Notes under the pieces: generated by a model
What the model saw: only the letters and a program-made list of their open reading frames with translations
Databases searched by the model: none
Told to the model about the DNA's origin: nothing
Program-made: the position numbers and the translations under genes
Assembly (NCBI GenBank): GCA_031548025.1
Contig: JAVBRM010000100.1
Location: 1-64,000, forward strand
Length of the DNA stretch: 64,000 bases
Reading direction: 5' to 3'
Origin: UBA5239 sp031548025
GTDB taxonomy: Bacteria > Verrucomicrobiota > Lentisphaeria > Victivallales > Victivallaceae
Shown: one piece after another, positions 28,088-38,218 of the stretch
How the letters are laid out: every line of letters begins with the position of its first letter
Position numbering within the stretch: the first letter of the stretch is position 1

Positions 28088-31000
28088 TTGAAAATAGTTT
28101 TAATGATATTCGCCATTCTTACGGGCTTAGGAACGGCGGTATTTGCGGATGTTTCCGCAAGTGATTCGTCAGCCGTGAGTGGTGGTTCGGGAAATTATAT
28201 TTCAGATTTGGCGGAGGGCAAGCTGGACTCCGTTTGTTTATTGGTCGGTTTGGGAGGATTGCTTCTGGCGACTTTTATTCTCGGCATGCTCACGACCTAT
28301 CTGCTTTTTTTCAACCGGAACCGGACCAAAGCCGGAATTATGGACAGGCTTCCGCTCCGTTATTTTGTAATAGACCAGGACAGCAAGATTCTGCAATACA
28401 ACCTTGGCGACAATTCTCAATTATTCAATACCACTAAAAAACTCTGTTCTATTGAAGATCTGCCGTCATCAGAAGCCAACGAACAAATCCACAAACTATT
28501 GCCCGAGGTGTTGAAAGATGGTGTGAAACGAAGCGTGGATTTCAGCTTCAACAATACCAAGCGTTCCGGCTTCATGGTAAAATTGCCCTATGACTTGTTC
28601 CGGCGCGAAGCGGTAGTCTGGATTTCACAGGATACGACGGAACTGCAGAATACCAAGGAGAATTTCCAGAACTTGGCAGAGAATTATCAGTTGACCCTGA
28701 ATTCAATCGGAGAAGCGGTGCTTACCACCGACCGCGACGGCAGAGTTACCATGCTGAATCCGGTGGCTGAGCAATTGACTGGCTGGACCAGTAAGGAAGC
28801 CAAAGGCCGTCAACATGAAAGAGTTTTTAAATTCATCAGTTATAAAGGTAAAGGAAAATCGCCCGTCAGCCTGGCTATATCCACAGGCCAGACTACCGTA
28901 TCGGCCAGCCATAACGGTCTGCTGGCCAAAGACGGCACGGTACGTCATATTGCCAGCAGCTTCGCCCCGCTCCGCGATTCTGCCGGAGCGATTAGCGGCG
29001 CGATTCTGGTATTTCGCGATATCACCGAGGAATATAAGCAACAGGAACAGATCAAGCTGGTTCTGGAACATGAAGAAAAACTGAATACCGAACTCCAGGA
29101 TTTATTGATTCAGCATCAGTTGCTGCTGGATATCATGCCGATTTATGTCTATGCCGAAGATGCCAACGACAATTTCCGTCACGTCTTCTGCAATCGTATC
29201 TGCAGTGATTTGTGGGGACGGCCAATCGAAGATGTCATGGGCAAAAATGATGCGGAATTGTTCGGCGATTCGGAAGAAGTCCGGCGTTTTCAGGAAACCG
29301 ACGCTGCCGTGGTGGAGAGCGGCGAGCTCCACGAGTCCATTCAGCCCTTTACCGGGATGGACGGCAAACGGCATATGGGACGCTTTTTCCGCAAAGGCAT
29401 CGATCTTTCCGGAGGCCGCCGCTGGATGTTCGGACTGGTGGTGGATATTACCGAGGAGTATGAACAGCGGGCTCGTTTGGCTGCCAGTGTCAGTATTTTT
29501 GAATATGCGTTCGACCTGACCCAATCCGCTTATTTCCGTTTTGACCCCGTCACCAAAGAGATGACCGGAGCCAAACTACTCGGCGAACTCTGGCCGATCA
29601 AGGACGGCAGATCGCTGCCGGATGAAGAGGTCGTCTATCCCGAAGATCTGGAAAAATTCACGGCTTTGGGTAATGATCTTCTCGCCGGCAAATGTGAAAC
29701 CGCCACTGTCGATTACCGTTCCGAATATTTCGGAGAAATGCGTTATTACCGTATTAAAGTCGGCCTCAGTCAAGAACCTTATGGTAATAAATCCGTTATC
29801 GGTGTAATTCAGGATATCACCGAAATCCAAAAAAACATACTGAAACTCCAGGAATCCCTGGCGTTGCAAGATATCATCGTTAACTCCCTGCCCACGATCT
29901 TTTTTGCCAAAAATGCCAATGACAATTTCAAGTATGTGCTGGTCAATCATGCTTTGGCTAAATTCCTGGATAAATCCCCGGATGAATTGCTCGGCAAGAC
30001 CGACAAAGAACTCAATCTGGAGGTAGAATCGGGCGCTGCAGTAATGGATATGCCCGATGGTGCTGAGTTTGAACTGAGGCTCCCTGCCCCCGATGGTATC
30101 ATGCATACCTTCCAAGTTATCGAAAAACCGTTTAACGGGCCGCATGGCGAACGTCTGTTGCTCGGGGTGGCAAGCGATATAACGGAATTAAGCGAATTGA
30201 ATGCCAGCCAGGAGACTTTGAATTTCTGTCTTTCCGGCCTTCTTTCCGGCGAAAACATGTTCGATCCCAAGGCCGTGTTGAAAGCCATCGGGCAGAGGTT
30301 GAATGCCGACAATTGCTCCCTTCTGCGTTTTGACCTGGAAAAACAGATCGGATATTTTGATGCCAACTGGCAAGCCTCCGGAGATGCCGACGCGGCATTA
30401 TCCGCTCCCCCCTTGCCTTTTTCCGACAAAGATCCCTGGTTCCGCTATATCTCCTCGGGAGAAATCATTTTCGCGCCGGATGTCGACGACCCGGCAACCG
30501 TTGAACGTTTCGGCCTCTGGCCGGATGAAAATAAGCGGCTTCATCTGAAGAGCCTTTATTCCATGCTGATCAATGTCGACGGTAAGCCCTGGGGCAATTT
30601 CTGGGTGGGATACCATTCTCAGCATATTCTCAATGAAGCAGAAACGGCGTTTTTTAAGTCAGCCGGCAGCCTGATCGGCTTGATTCTGCAACGCAAAAAG
30701 TATCAGGAACAAATTCATTTCGCGCTCCAGGAAGCCCAGAGCGCCACCAAGGCTAAGAGTTATTTCCTGGCGTCGATGAGTCATGAAATCCGCACCCCGC
30801 TGAATGCCGTGATCGGTTTTGCCGAATTGCTGAAAGACGGCAATCTGCCGGTGGAAGAACAGAAAGATTACCTGGCCTCCATCTCAAGTGCCGGCAATAC
30901 TCTCCTGGCGTTGATTAACGACGTGCTCGACCTCTCTAAACTCGAGGCTGGGCAAATGGTGTTCAATCTGTCGGAAACCAACTTTGCGAATGTCGTATCC

Positions 31001-31459
31001 GAAGTGGGAAATATTTTCCGCCAGAAATGCGAAGAGAAGAAGTTGAACTTCGTCGCCGATGTCCAGAAAATGCCTTCGTTATGGCTGGATAAGCTCCGCA
31101 TAAGACAGATACTTTTCAATTTGATCGGCAATGCGGTTAAATTCACGAATGATGGAGAGATCAAAGTTTCCGCTTCATTTACCGTAGAAACGGAAGACAG
31201 CGGCACCTTTACTTTCAGTGTCGCCGATACCGGGATCGGCATATCGCCGGAAGACCAGAAGAACCTTTTCCAGATGTTCGTACAGTCGGAAGCATTGCGC
31301 GGCACCCAGATTTCCAACAGCGGTACCGGACTCGGCCTGGCGATTGTCCAACGCATGTTGGAACGCATGAACGGCTCCATTAATCTGGAAAGTGAAGTCG
31401 GTCAAGGTTCCAAATTTATTATCTCAATCAGAGACGTGAAGTTCAAAGAAGTGGTATGA
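28088..31459 (+). CDS. Membrane PAS-domain sensor histidine kinase
   Basis: About 1123 residues. The TTG at 28088 is preferred (GGAG 8 bp upstream) and gives a signal peptide MKIVLMIFAILTGLGTAVFA; a GTG at 28079 is the alternative. One membrane helix follows (about residues 53-78). Then come several PAS modules: LAENYQLTLNSIGEAVLTTDRDG (residue 200), QLLLDIMPIYVYAEDANDN (residue 345), a third around 480, and SLPTIFFAKNANDN near 600; next a GAF-like domain (about 705-870). The kinase core has the H box SYFLASMSHEIRTPLN (His near residue 901), N box NLIGNAVKFTN, and G boxes DTGIGIS and GTGLGLAI. There is no receiver domain, so a separate response regulator is expected. Confidence 0.92.
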   Translation: MKIVLMIFAILTGLGTAVFADVSASDSSAVSGGSGNYISDLAEGKLDSVCLLVGLGGLLLATFILGMLTTYLLFFNRNRTKAGIMDRLPLRYFVIDQDSKILQYNLGDNSQLFNTTKKLCSIEDLPSSEANEQIHKLLPEVLKDGVKRSVDFSFNNTKRSGFMVKLPYDLFRREAVVWISQDTTELQNTKENFQNLAENYQLTLNSIGEAVLTTDRDGRVTMLNPVAEQLTGWTSKEAKGRQHERVFKFISYKGKGKSPVSLAISTGQTTVSASHNGLLAKDGTVRHIASSFAPLRDSAGAISGAILVFRDITEEYKQQEQIKLVLEHEEKLNTELQDLLIQHQLLLDIMPIYVYAEDANDNFRHVFCNRICSDLWGRPIEDVMGKNDAELFGDSEEVRRFQETDAAVVESGELHESIQPFTGMDGKRHMGRFFRKGIDLSGGRRWMFGLVVDITEEYEQRARLAASVSIFEYAFDLTQSAYFRFDPVTKEMTGAKLLGELWPIKDGRSLPDEEVVYPEDLEKFTALGNDLLAGKCETATVDYRSEYFGEMRYYRIKVGLSQEPYGNKSVIGVIQDITEIQKNILKLQESLALQDIIVNSLPTIFFAKNANDNFKYVLVNHALAKFLDKSPDELLGKTDKELNLEVESGAAVMDMPDGAEFELRLPAPDGIMHTFQVIEKPFNGPHGERLLLGVASDITELSELNASQETLNFCLSGLLSGENMFDPKAVLKAIGQRLNADNCSLLRFDLEKQIGYFDANWQASGDADAALSAPPLPFSDKDPWFRYISSGEIIFAPDVDDPATVERFGLWPDENKRLHLKSLYSMLINVDGKPWGNFWVGYHSQHILNEAETAFFKSAGSLIGLILQRKKYQEQIHFALQEAQSATKAKSYFLASMSHEIRTPLNAVIGFAELLKDGNLPVEEQKDYLASISSAGNTLLALINDVLDLSKLEAGQMVFNLSETNFANVVSEVGNIFRQKCEEKKLNFVADVQKMPSLWLDKLRIRQILFNLIGNAVKFTNDGEIKVSASFTVETEDSGTFTFSVADTGIGISPEDQKNLFQMFVQSEALRGTQISNSGTGLGLAIVQRMLERMNGSINLESEVGQGSKFIISIRDVKFKEVV

Positions 31460-31472
31460 CCACAAGTAATCT

Positions 31473-33041
31473 TTATTGGTCGCGGTCCGTATGATAATCT
31501 TCGCTGCCGGCAGCCAGCCAGCCTCCGCTTTTCCCGGCTGGATCATCGGTGACCCAGAAGGAATACAGGTCGCCGGACTCCACGGTAAAGCGCAGTTTAA
31601 ACCCCTCCCCCAGCGGCAATTCGTCATGTTCCTTCCAAACCATTCGGGTACAGGTCGAATCACCGCGGAAAGGAATAGAATCCACAACCGAATAACCGGG
31701 GATGCATTTATTATCCCGGTCCAAGACCTCGACCCGGAGTTCGGCGACAGCGGCATTGATCCATAAGGTTCTCTGCTCAGTCTTCAGGAACTTGGTCACC
31801 ATTATGCCTTCGGTATTCGTGTGAAGCGAAGCAAAACCGTCACGGCGCAGCTCTGCAAAACCGGTCGCGGCTCCGGCATACATGGCGTATGCGGCACGGC
31901 TTGAATCACCTTTTTCGCCGGGCCCCAATTTCGATTGACCGCTGAAACCGGCATAGTAAAAACGCAGCTTATCCCGGAAGGTCAGGCAGATTCCGCCAGT
32001 GGCATGAAGATATCCCCGATTCCAATCGCCTTTGCGACGGGTACAACGCAAAAACGGAATGCGTTTTTCCGGGCGCGACCAATGATAACCGTCACGGCTG
32101 AAAGCAAAATGCAGGTCGATCCGCTTGGGACACGCAAGCAATGCGCAGTTATTGTTTTCCGGCCCATGAAATACCGCGAATACTCCCAATACCAAGCTTT
32201 CATATGGCGCCGCATTCAAGTCATAAAGCTGCGGCATAAACTGAGTTTCTTCCTCGAATATATCCAGTTTGTCGATCCGCGCCCACGGTATCATGTCCGG
32301 GTTCTCATATTGAGGATTCTGTAAATCTTTCAACGATTGCCGCCATGGCGACGCGATGAATTCCTTTCGTGGCAGCCAGGCGCGAGCCCGGCCAGTTCCA
32401 GGAAAACCACAGCGGACGCTGAATATCCAATCCTGTCGGAACGGATCATAATAGAAGCTGGAATTATCGCCGCATTCACCGGTATTCTCCCGAAAATTCC
32501 AATGAATTCCATCGGCGGATGTATAAAGCTCTCCGCAGGAACCGCCGTCATAGCGGAAATAAATGAACATTTTCCAACGCTCATCCGGGGCAGCGGAATT
32601 CTGATCCAGCCAGATCAGCGAGCCGTCGCGCTCATAAGTATCCCGAAACGGCAAAACCAGGTTGGTATGCCCGACGATCCCGAAATCGGGGCGTTCCCAA
32701 TGAATACCGTCTTTGCTGACCGCCAGCGCCGTACCATGAAACCAACCGGCATGATAATACAACTTATAAAGTTTATCCTGAGGATCATACCAGAGGCCGT
32801 CATTGAAAGGCGCCGCCATCGGCGACTCACCATTGTCCAGTTCGATTGCCGTTTCCGGCTTCAAGACCGGATTGTAAGCATATTCGGTTGCGGTATGCCA
32901 AACACGCGGCAAAGTATTCCACTCGATCAGATAATCATCGATAAACAACTGCCGTCCGGCGGATAACTCGATTTCTGTTTTATTCAGATACGGAACCGGA
33001 AGAATCTCCCGCGATGTTGGATCAAAATCATTTTTAAGCAT
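31473..33041 (-). CDS. GH32-like five-bladed beta-propeller glycosidase family protein
   Basis: 522 residues, no signal peptide. The fold signature is of the GH32/43/68-type propeller group: FNDGLWYDPQDKLYKLYYHAGW near residue 79, repeated strands beginning SKDGIHWERP and SADGIHWNFR and SRDGYHWSRP (each about 22 residues), typical of the propeller blades in uncharacterised GH32-like proteins of PVC bacteria. Candidate acidic catalytic residues include Asp in FNDG and WYDP, but the exact triad could not be fixed. A carboxy-terminal beta-sandwich follows (about residues 400-515). It is divergent from the AraC-type gene at 33123, its probable activator. The ribosome site AGGAGA is good. Confidence 0.78.
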   Translation of the reverse strand: MLKNDFDPTSREILPVPYLNKTEIELSAGRQLFIDDYLIEWNTLPRVWHTATEYAYNPVLKPETAIELDNGESPMAAPFNDGLWYDPQDKLYKLYYHAGWFHGTALAVSKDGIHWERPDFGIVGHTNLVLPFRDTYERDGSLIWLDQNSAAPDERWKMFIYFRYDGGSCGELYTSADGIHWNFRENTGECGDNSSFYYDPFRQDWIFSVRCGFPGTGRARAWLPRKEFIASPWRQSLKDLQNPQYENPDMIPWARIDKLDIFEEETQFMPQLYDLNAAPYESLVLGVFAVFHGPENNNCALLACPKRIDLHFAFSRDGYHWSRPEKRIPFLRCTRRKGDWNRGYLHATGGICLTFRDKLRFYYAGFSGQSKLGPGEKGDSSRAAYAMYAGAATGFAELRRDGFASLHTNTEGIMVTKFLKTEQRTLWINAAVAELRVEVLDRDNKCIPGYSVVDSIPFRGDSTCTRMVWKEHDELPLGEGFKLRFTVESGDLYSFWVTDDPAGKSGGWLAAGSEDYHTDRDQ

Positions 33042-33122
33042 GAAAATCTCCTTGATATTGAATTCAGATTATATTATATTATAAAATAAGCAGAAAATAA
33101 ATAGTTAAAAACAACACTTGAT

Positions 33123-34007
33123 ATGAATATTCGACACTCTAAGCCTTTCGGTGACGAACGCCTGCAAAATCTTTCCGAACATGCCGGGCTCTTGAATCGG
33201 GCAGCAATAAACATGGTCACGGAAAATCCGTTGCGGGTATTTTCCTGTTCTTTGTGGGACAATTATCATCCGTGGTTTGTTCCGCGCCGCATTTTGCCGG
33301 ATAACTTTTGCCTGTTCGTATTCTCCGGCAAGCTGCAACTAATTCTGGACAATAACGAATACATTCTGGAACCAGGCGATTGCTTTCTGCTCGGAAACAG
33401 CGTCCCTCATGCATTCGGTTTGCCGCCAGGCGGCAAAAATGTCCGACATTTTATTTTTCACGCATATCCCCGAAACGGTTTTATCTCCAATCCGATCAAC
33501 CATTTAAAAACGCCTGTTCATCAGCACTCATCAGAGATCGAAATGATGAAGAACGTAATCGGTCTGTTTCAGAGCGGCGAAAAGAAAGCTTTGAGTTATT
33601 GTGATTTATTACTGAATAAATTGCTTATGGAAATCGCCCTGCATGACGGCTTCAAATGCGAAAATCTTACTCCTTTGAACGGCCGGGTGACGGCTGCGGT
33701 TTCATTTGCGGAGCGTCATTTTGACACCAATATCGGTGTTCCGGATATAGCCGCCGCCGCCGGGATCAAAGAAGTGCAATGCCGAAAATTGTTTCGCCAA
33801 TACCTGAACCAGACTCCAGCGGAATTTCTGCTCCAATTGCGCCTGGGCCACGCCGTCAGAATGCTGCTGAACACCAACGACAACATCAAGAAAATTACCC
33901 TGAAATGCGGTTTTTCCGATCCGTCTTATTTCTGTTATGTATTCAGGAAGTACCTGAACCACACTCCCGAAACCTACCGCCAAGTCAATGCGAGCTCTAT
34001 TCGATAA
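33123..34007 (+). CDS. AraC-family transcriptional regulator
   Basis: 294 residues: an amino-terminal cupin-type ligand-binding domain (LEPGDCFLLGNSVPHAFGLPPGG near residue 83) and a carboxy-terminal double helix-turn-helix (FAERHFDTNIGVPDIAAAAG, then ITLKCGFSDPSYFCYVFRKY near residue 262), the AraC/XylS signature. Divergent from the GH32-like gene with 81 AT-rich bp between, so it probably activates that gene in response to a sugar. It overlaps the convergent hybrid kinase gene by 11 bp. Confidence 0.92.
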   Translation: MNIRHSKPFGDERLQNLSEHAGLLNRAAINMVTENPLRVFSCSLWDNYHPWFVPRRILPDNFCLFVFSGKLQLILDNNEYILEPGDCFLLGNSVPHAFGLPPGGKNVRHFIFHAYPRNGFISNPINHLKTPVHQHSSEIEMMKNVIGLFQSGEKKALSYCDLLLNKLLMEIALHDGFKCENLTPLNGRVTAAVSFAERHFDTNIGVPDIAAAAGIKEVQCRKLFRQYLNQTPAEFLLQLRLGHAVRMLLNTNDNIKKITLKCGFSDPSYFCYVFRKYLNHTPETYRQVNASSIR

Positions 34008-36804
34008 CGCCAAGGAGGTTGAATATCCGCTTGAGCTTCTGCAAGGTCAGGGGCTTCAGAAATAATTCATCGAACATAGTCATGTCAAATGTTACCTGCG
34101 ATTCGGAATCGGCAGTGACTGCGGCGATTTTGACGGCTTCGCAACCGGGTTTCTCGCGGATACGCCGGGCTAATTCATAGCCGTTCATATTGGGCATCCA
34201 CATATCGGTCAAAACCAAATGGGGCACTTTCTTATCGATCTCCTCCAGCGCTTCGGCGGCGGAGTTTGCGCTGCGGCACTTCAAGTCAAGCTTTTTGAGC
34301 ATGGCTTCCAGTACCTTCAGGTTTACCGGTACATCGTCGACGATCAAAATATCCAGAGTCTGCAGAAGATCGGCGGCATTTTTCCTGACCACAACCGGAA
34401 TACCTTTGCTGTCGGTTTCGATCTGGCGGTCAGAGTATGAAATTCCATGGAGCCGGATCGTAAACGTAGAACCTTTGCCGACTTCACTTTCCAGCTCAAT
34501 CGAGCCGTCCATTTTGGCGATCAGACGGCTGGTAATGGTCAGGCCCAGCCCGGTGCCCTGGCTGCTCGCATGAGTACGCTGCTGGAAAAACGGCTCAAAA
34601 ACCATTTTCCGGTTTTCCTCGGAAATTCCACATCCGGTGTCGCTGACCTTGATGATAAAATCAGCTTTCGAGGAGTTCTCCGGTTCGGGAATAAATTCAA
34701 CGGACAGTTTCACCTGGCCGCGAGCGGTAAATTTCAAGGCATTGCCGACGATATTCAAAAGAATCTGACGAAGCCGCAGGCTGTCGATCTCCATGACCGG
34801 CAATTGCGCCGGAGAGCAATGCATCAGGAACTCAAGGCCCTTTTCTTTGGCCTTGTAACGGAAAATCGACATGATTTCATCGAGAATAGCCATGACGTCA
34901 GTCGGCCGCCGGGTGATTTCCATCTGATCGGCTTCAATTTTCGACAAATCAAGTACGTCATTGATCAAGTTGAGCAGCGCACTGCCCGCAAGATTGATCG
35001 ATTCAATACAGTCGACTTGTTCAGCCGGCGACATGCCGCCCTGTTTCAACAGTTCGCTGAACCCGATAACCACATTGAGTGGCGTACGGAGTTCATGGCT
35101 GACAGTGGCCAGGAAGAAACTCTTGGCCTTGTTGGCACTTTCCGCCGCGGATACAGCGGCGATCAGTTTGCGGCGCACTTCGTTGTAATCGGTGACATCG
35201 ACCATGGTTTTCAGCCAATAGGTCAATTCGTCCTGAATCCGGATCGGATAAGAGCTCAACATATAATCGCGCCCCTGATACTGGATTTCTTCGACCTGTT
35301 CCTCCTCGGCCCCGGCAACGACAGATTTCGGCAGTAAATAGCGCTCTTCATTCAACGAAAGTTCCACCATATCTTCCGAAGCATCGCCATAGGCGGCCAG
35401 CAACTGGCGGCCGGCATTATTAACTTGAACCAATTGGTGTTCGGTCCCGAACATCATGATCGGAATTTTCAGGGAATCCATAATCAGCAGTTTTTCACTT
35501 TCGCTGCGGGCCAGCTCCCGTTCGGTGGCTTCCTGTTGGGTAATATCGACGCAAATTCCGAGCAAAAGCCGGCGGTTTTCATGTTCGGTAATGTTGTAAA
35601 TACACTGTAAAGCGTATTCCTTGCCATCCGGCGCCATAACAAATTCCCGGCAAGTAAGCGTATTTCCCAGCATGAGCTTATCGGTCTGAACATCGACCTC
35701 CAGGCAAACGTCATAATCTCGCGGGAAGAGCATGGAATCGTCCTTGCCGACCAATTCTTCCGGAGAACAGCCGCAAAAGTCGGCGAAAACCTGATTGGCC
35801 ATAACATATTTGAAACCGTTTTCGGGGTCTTTGACGAAAAGCATGCAGGGAAGATTGTCCATAATATTCTGGAGCAGCCGGGATGTTTTGGCCAACTCCT
35901 GTTCGGTGGCCTCCTGCTGGGTGGTATCGATACAAATTCCCATCAACATCCGGCGGCCATCCGGTAGCGTAAGCATCTTCTTGATCGTCCGGCAGGAATG
36001 GCTCAGCCCACCTTCGATAACCCCTCTCTCGATTTCGTCATAGGAATGATTCGGGGCGGTAAGAACCATTTCGTCGCGCTCGCGAAACATTCTGGCTTCA
36101 TTTTCCGGATAGATATCGGAATCCAGTTTACCGACTACCTGGTCAAGCCCAGGTAAAAAGTTCCGGCTGGTCTGCGTGTGAACCCGGTTACTGAAAACAT
36201 AGCGAAAATCATCGTCGACATCCTTGATGAAAAGCATATTTGGATATTCATCCAGAATGGTCATGAAAATCTGTTTCTGGTTAGCAAGCTCCTGGTCGCT
36301 GAACCGCTGCGCGCTGACATCGCGCAACCATCCGGAAATTATCTTTTTGCCGGAAGGCAACACCAACCGCGTGGCATTAAGCTCATAATAACGAATCTTT
36401 CCTTCGACCTCCACCCGACAATCACAGGAAACAGAACCGCTTTCTTCCTTGAGCAGGGCTTGCCACTGCTTGCTGCAAGCTTCCCGGTCATCAGCATGAA
36501 CCCATCCGACATCATTCAGTGAAAAGCCGGGAATAGATATTTTCTCAGTCGGATTACCCTGCAAATCGCATTGGAAAGAATAGACACCGGCCGGAAGAGG
36601 CTGCCCGGCAAGAAAAAACTGATCCCGATACTGATGGCACTGACGCCAAAAATAAAAAGCCGCCCCCACTGCCAGAATCGCAATAACCATCACACTCTCC
36701 GGCAATATTCCTCCGCTGGAATTTTCCGCAGCAACTTCACCGGCAAGACCGATATCCGGGGATATCAGGCCCATGACAAAAATAAATATACTAAGTTTTT
36801 TCAA
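33997..36804 (-). CDS. Hybrid sensor histidine kinase with PAS repeats and receiver domain
   Basis: 935 residues. A signal/anchor region and one membrane segment (about residues 34-50) precede at least three PAS modules: one around 60-150, DEYPNMLFIKDVDDDFRYVF near 172, and DNLPCMLFVKDPENGFKYVM near 315, plus a degenerate one near 440. The kinase core has H box SFFLATVSHELRTPLN (His near 570), N box NIVGNALKFTA, and G boxes DTGCGIS and GTGLGLTI. The receiver at 815-930 has DDVPVNLKVL and the phospho-acceptor Asp in LVLTDMWMPNMNGYE, with Lys in FLKPL. No output domain: it probably passes phosphate onward. PAS sequences resemble those of the kinase at 28088. Confidence 0.93.
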   Translation of the reverse strand: MKKLSIFIFVMGLISPDIGLAGEVAAENSSGGILPESVMVIAILAVGAAFYFWRQCHQYRDQFFLAGQPLPAGVYSFQCDLQGNPTEKISIPGFSLNDVGWVHADDREACSKQWQALLKEESGSVSCDCRVEVEGKIRYYELNATRLVLPSGKKIISGWLRDVSAQRFSDQELANQKQIFMTILDEYPNMLFIKDVDDDFRYVFSNRVHTQTSRNFLPGLDQVVGKLDSDIYPENEARMFRERDEMVLTAPNHSYDEIERGVIEGGLSHSCRTIKKMLTLPDGRRMLMGICIDTTQQEATEQELAKTSRLLQNIMDNLPCMLFVKDPENGFKYVMANQVFADFCGCSPEELVGKDDSMLFPRDYDVCLEVDVQTDKLMLGNTLTCREFVMAPDGKEYALQCIYNITEHENRRLLLGICVDITQQEATERELARSESEKLLIMDSLKIPIMMFGTEHQLVQVNNAGRQLLAAYGDASEDMVELSLNEERYLLPKSVVAGAEEEQVEEIQYQGRDYMLSSYPIRIQDELTYWLKTMVDVTDYNEVRRKLIAAVSAAESANKAKSFFLATVSHELRTPLNVVIGFSELLKQGGMSPAEQVDCIESINLAGSALLNLINDVLDLSKIEADQMEITRRPTDVMAILDEIMSIFRYKAKEKGLEFLMHCSPAQLPVMEIDSLRLRQILLNIVGNALKFTARGQVKLSVEFIPEPENSSKADFIIKVSDTGCGISEENRKMVFEPFFQQRTHASSQGTGLGLTITSRLIAKMDGSIELESEVGKGSTFTIRLHGISYSDRQIETDSKGIPVVVRKNAADLLQTLDILIVDDVPVNLKVLEAMLKKLDLKCRSANSAAEALEEIDKKVPHLVLTDMWMPNMNGYELARRIREKPGCEAVKIAAVTADSESQVTFDMTMFDELFLKPLTLQKLKRIFNLLGVIE

Positions 36805-36986
36805 ACCATTCCACCATGTTTTCGCTCAAACTAATCTCCGACGAGATAAATTAACATAGTTTTCCTGTTTAGCAAGTATAGTTAATATATAAATTATCTT
36901 TTTCCTCAGGAAGCATTGAGGTGATATATTGAAAAAAACAGTTGCAAAGATATATTATTCCAATCAATAATCAGGCAGGTTTCAAT

Positions 36987-37613
36987 ATGAATGATATTTT
37001 TTGCAAGAAAAGGTTGGAAGACACTCTGACATTCTATCAAACTCGCGCCGAATGGCACAATATTCTCGACTACCGTACGCTGACTCAGCAGGTCAAACCG
37101 GTGGAAAACATATTTTTCGGCGATTCAATCACCTGGGCTTGGCCGTTCGGTGAATTTTTCCCCGGGTTATCGTTCCTGAATCGCGGCATTCCCGGTGATA
37201 ACGTTACCGGCCTGAACTATCGGTTGAACGACGACGTCTTGGCCTATACCCCAAAACGCGTCTTTATCATGATTGGAATCAATGGCATTCAGGAAGAAAA
37301 AGACCTGATCATTGCCCGAACCCGGGCCGTGGCGCAGAAAATCGCCGATTCCGGCAGCCAGGTCTGGCTCGCCAGTATATTACCGCTGCGCAATCCCGAC
37401 GCCTGGGACCGCTTCCAATATCAGGACAAAATTGTAGAGATCAACCGGGAATTGGCCCAATGGTCGAATTTCCTCGATTATCATTCGCTGCTGAAAGATG
37501 AAACCGGCCAGCTCGCCGCCGAATACGCCAAGCCGGACGGCACTCACTTGACTTTCGCAGCCTACGTCGTCATGTCCAAATTTTTGAGCCAAATTATTTC
37601 AAAAGGAGAATAG
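36987..37613 (+). CDS. SGNH/GDSL-family hydrolase
   Basis: 208 residues from the ATG at 36987 (a TTG 45 bp upstream is less likely). Block I is FFGDSITWAWPFG (Ser near residue 46), with RGIPGDNVTGL as the block II Gly and IGINGIQEE as a block III variant with Asn, and carboxy-terminal PDGTHLTFAAY (Asp and His near 195-198). There is no signal peptide, so it is an intracellular esterase or acylhydrolase. It may remove acyl groups from sugars. The flavin-reductase-like gene starts 3 bp after it. Confidence 0.88.
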   Translation: MNDIFCKKRLEDTLTFYQTRAEWHNILDYRTLTQQVKPVENIFFGDSITWAWPFGEFFPGLSFLNRGIPGDNVTGLNYRLNDDVLAYTPKRVFIMIGINGIQEEKDLIIARTRAVAQKIADSGSQVWLASILPLRNPDAWDRFQYQDKIVEINRELAQWSNFLDYHSLLKDETGQLAAEYAKPDGTHLTFAAYVVMSKFLSQIISKGE

Positions 37614-37615
37614 CT

Positions 37616-38212
37616 ATGAAAAGAACTGTCGTGATTCTGAGTCTGTTGTTTTGTCTCTGTGGTTTCGCCGAACAGGTCAAGCCGTTATCAGTCGACCAAT
37701 TCGAGAAACGCTTCGAAAAGATCGAGCCCTCGGCGATTCCCGGCAATGTGTTCACCATGGTGGACAAAGACTGGTTTCTGGTAACCGCCGGAACTCCGGA
37801 AAATTACAATACCATGACCATCAGCTGGGGCGGTCTCGGCATTCTCTGGAGCAAACCGGTGACTTTTACTTTCATCAATGAAAAACGTTACACCCATTCC
37901 TTTATGGAGAAATACGAATATTATACGTTGTCCGCCTATGATAAATCAGAGCGGAGCAAAATGGCGAAGATATTCGGCGGCAAATCCGGACGCAACACCG
38001 ACAAGGAAAAAGAATCCGGGTTCGATCCGGTCTCCGCGCCTGGCGGCGGCATCAGCTACATGCAGGCCCGCATGGTGATCGTCTGCAAGAAGATAGTAGC
38101 CGTCCCCCTGACCAAAGAGATCATCGCTCCGGAATTCCACGGCCGCTACGCCGACGGAAAATTCCACACCCAATACATCGGTGAAATCATCGGTGTCTGG
38201 ATCCGAAAATAA
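37616..38212 (+). CDS. Exported flavin-reductase-like (flavoredoxin family) protein
   Basis: 198 residues. The core matches the FMN-binding flavin reductase-like domain: NVFTMVDKDWFLVTAGTPEN followed by YNTMTISWGGLGILW, KPVTFTFINEKRYTHSFMEK, and YYTLSAYD. These are flavoredoxin hallmarks. Unusually, the first 18 residues form a signal peptide (TVVILSLLFCLCGFAEQ), suggesting periplasmic location or a membrane tether for a family normally cytoplasmic. It is the last gene of a two-gene unit with the SGNH hydrolase. It converges on PL8 with a 6-bp gap. Confidence 0.85.
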   Translation: MKRTVVILSLLFCLCGFAEQVKPLSVDQFEKRFEKIEPSAIPGNVFTMVDKDWFLVTAGTPENYNTMTISWGGLGILWSKPVTFTFINEKRYTHSFMEKYEYYTLSAYDKSERSKMAKIFGGKSGRNTDKEKESGFDPVSAPGGGISYMQARMVIVCKKIVAVPLTKEIIAPEFHGRYADGKFHTQYIGEIIGVWIRK

Positions 38213-38218
38213 AAAATT

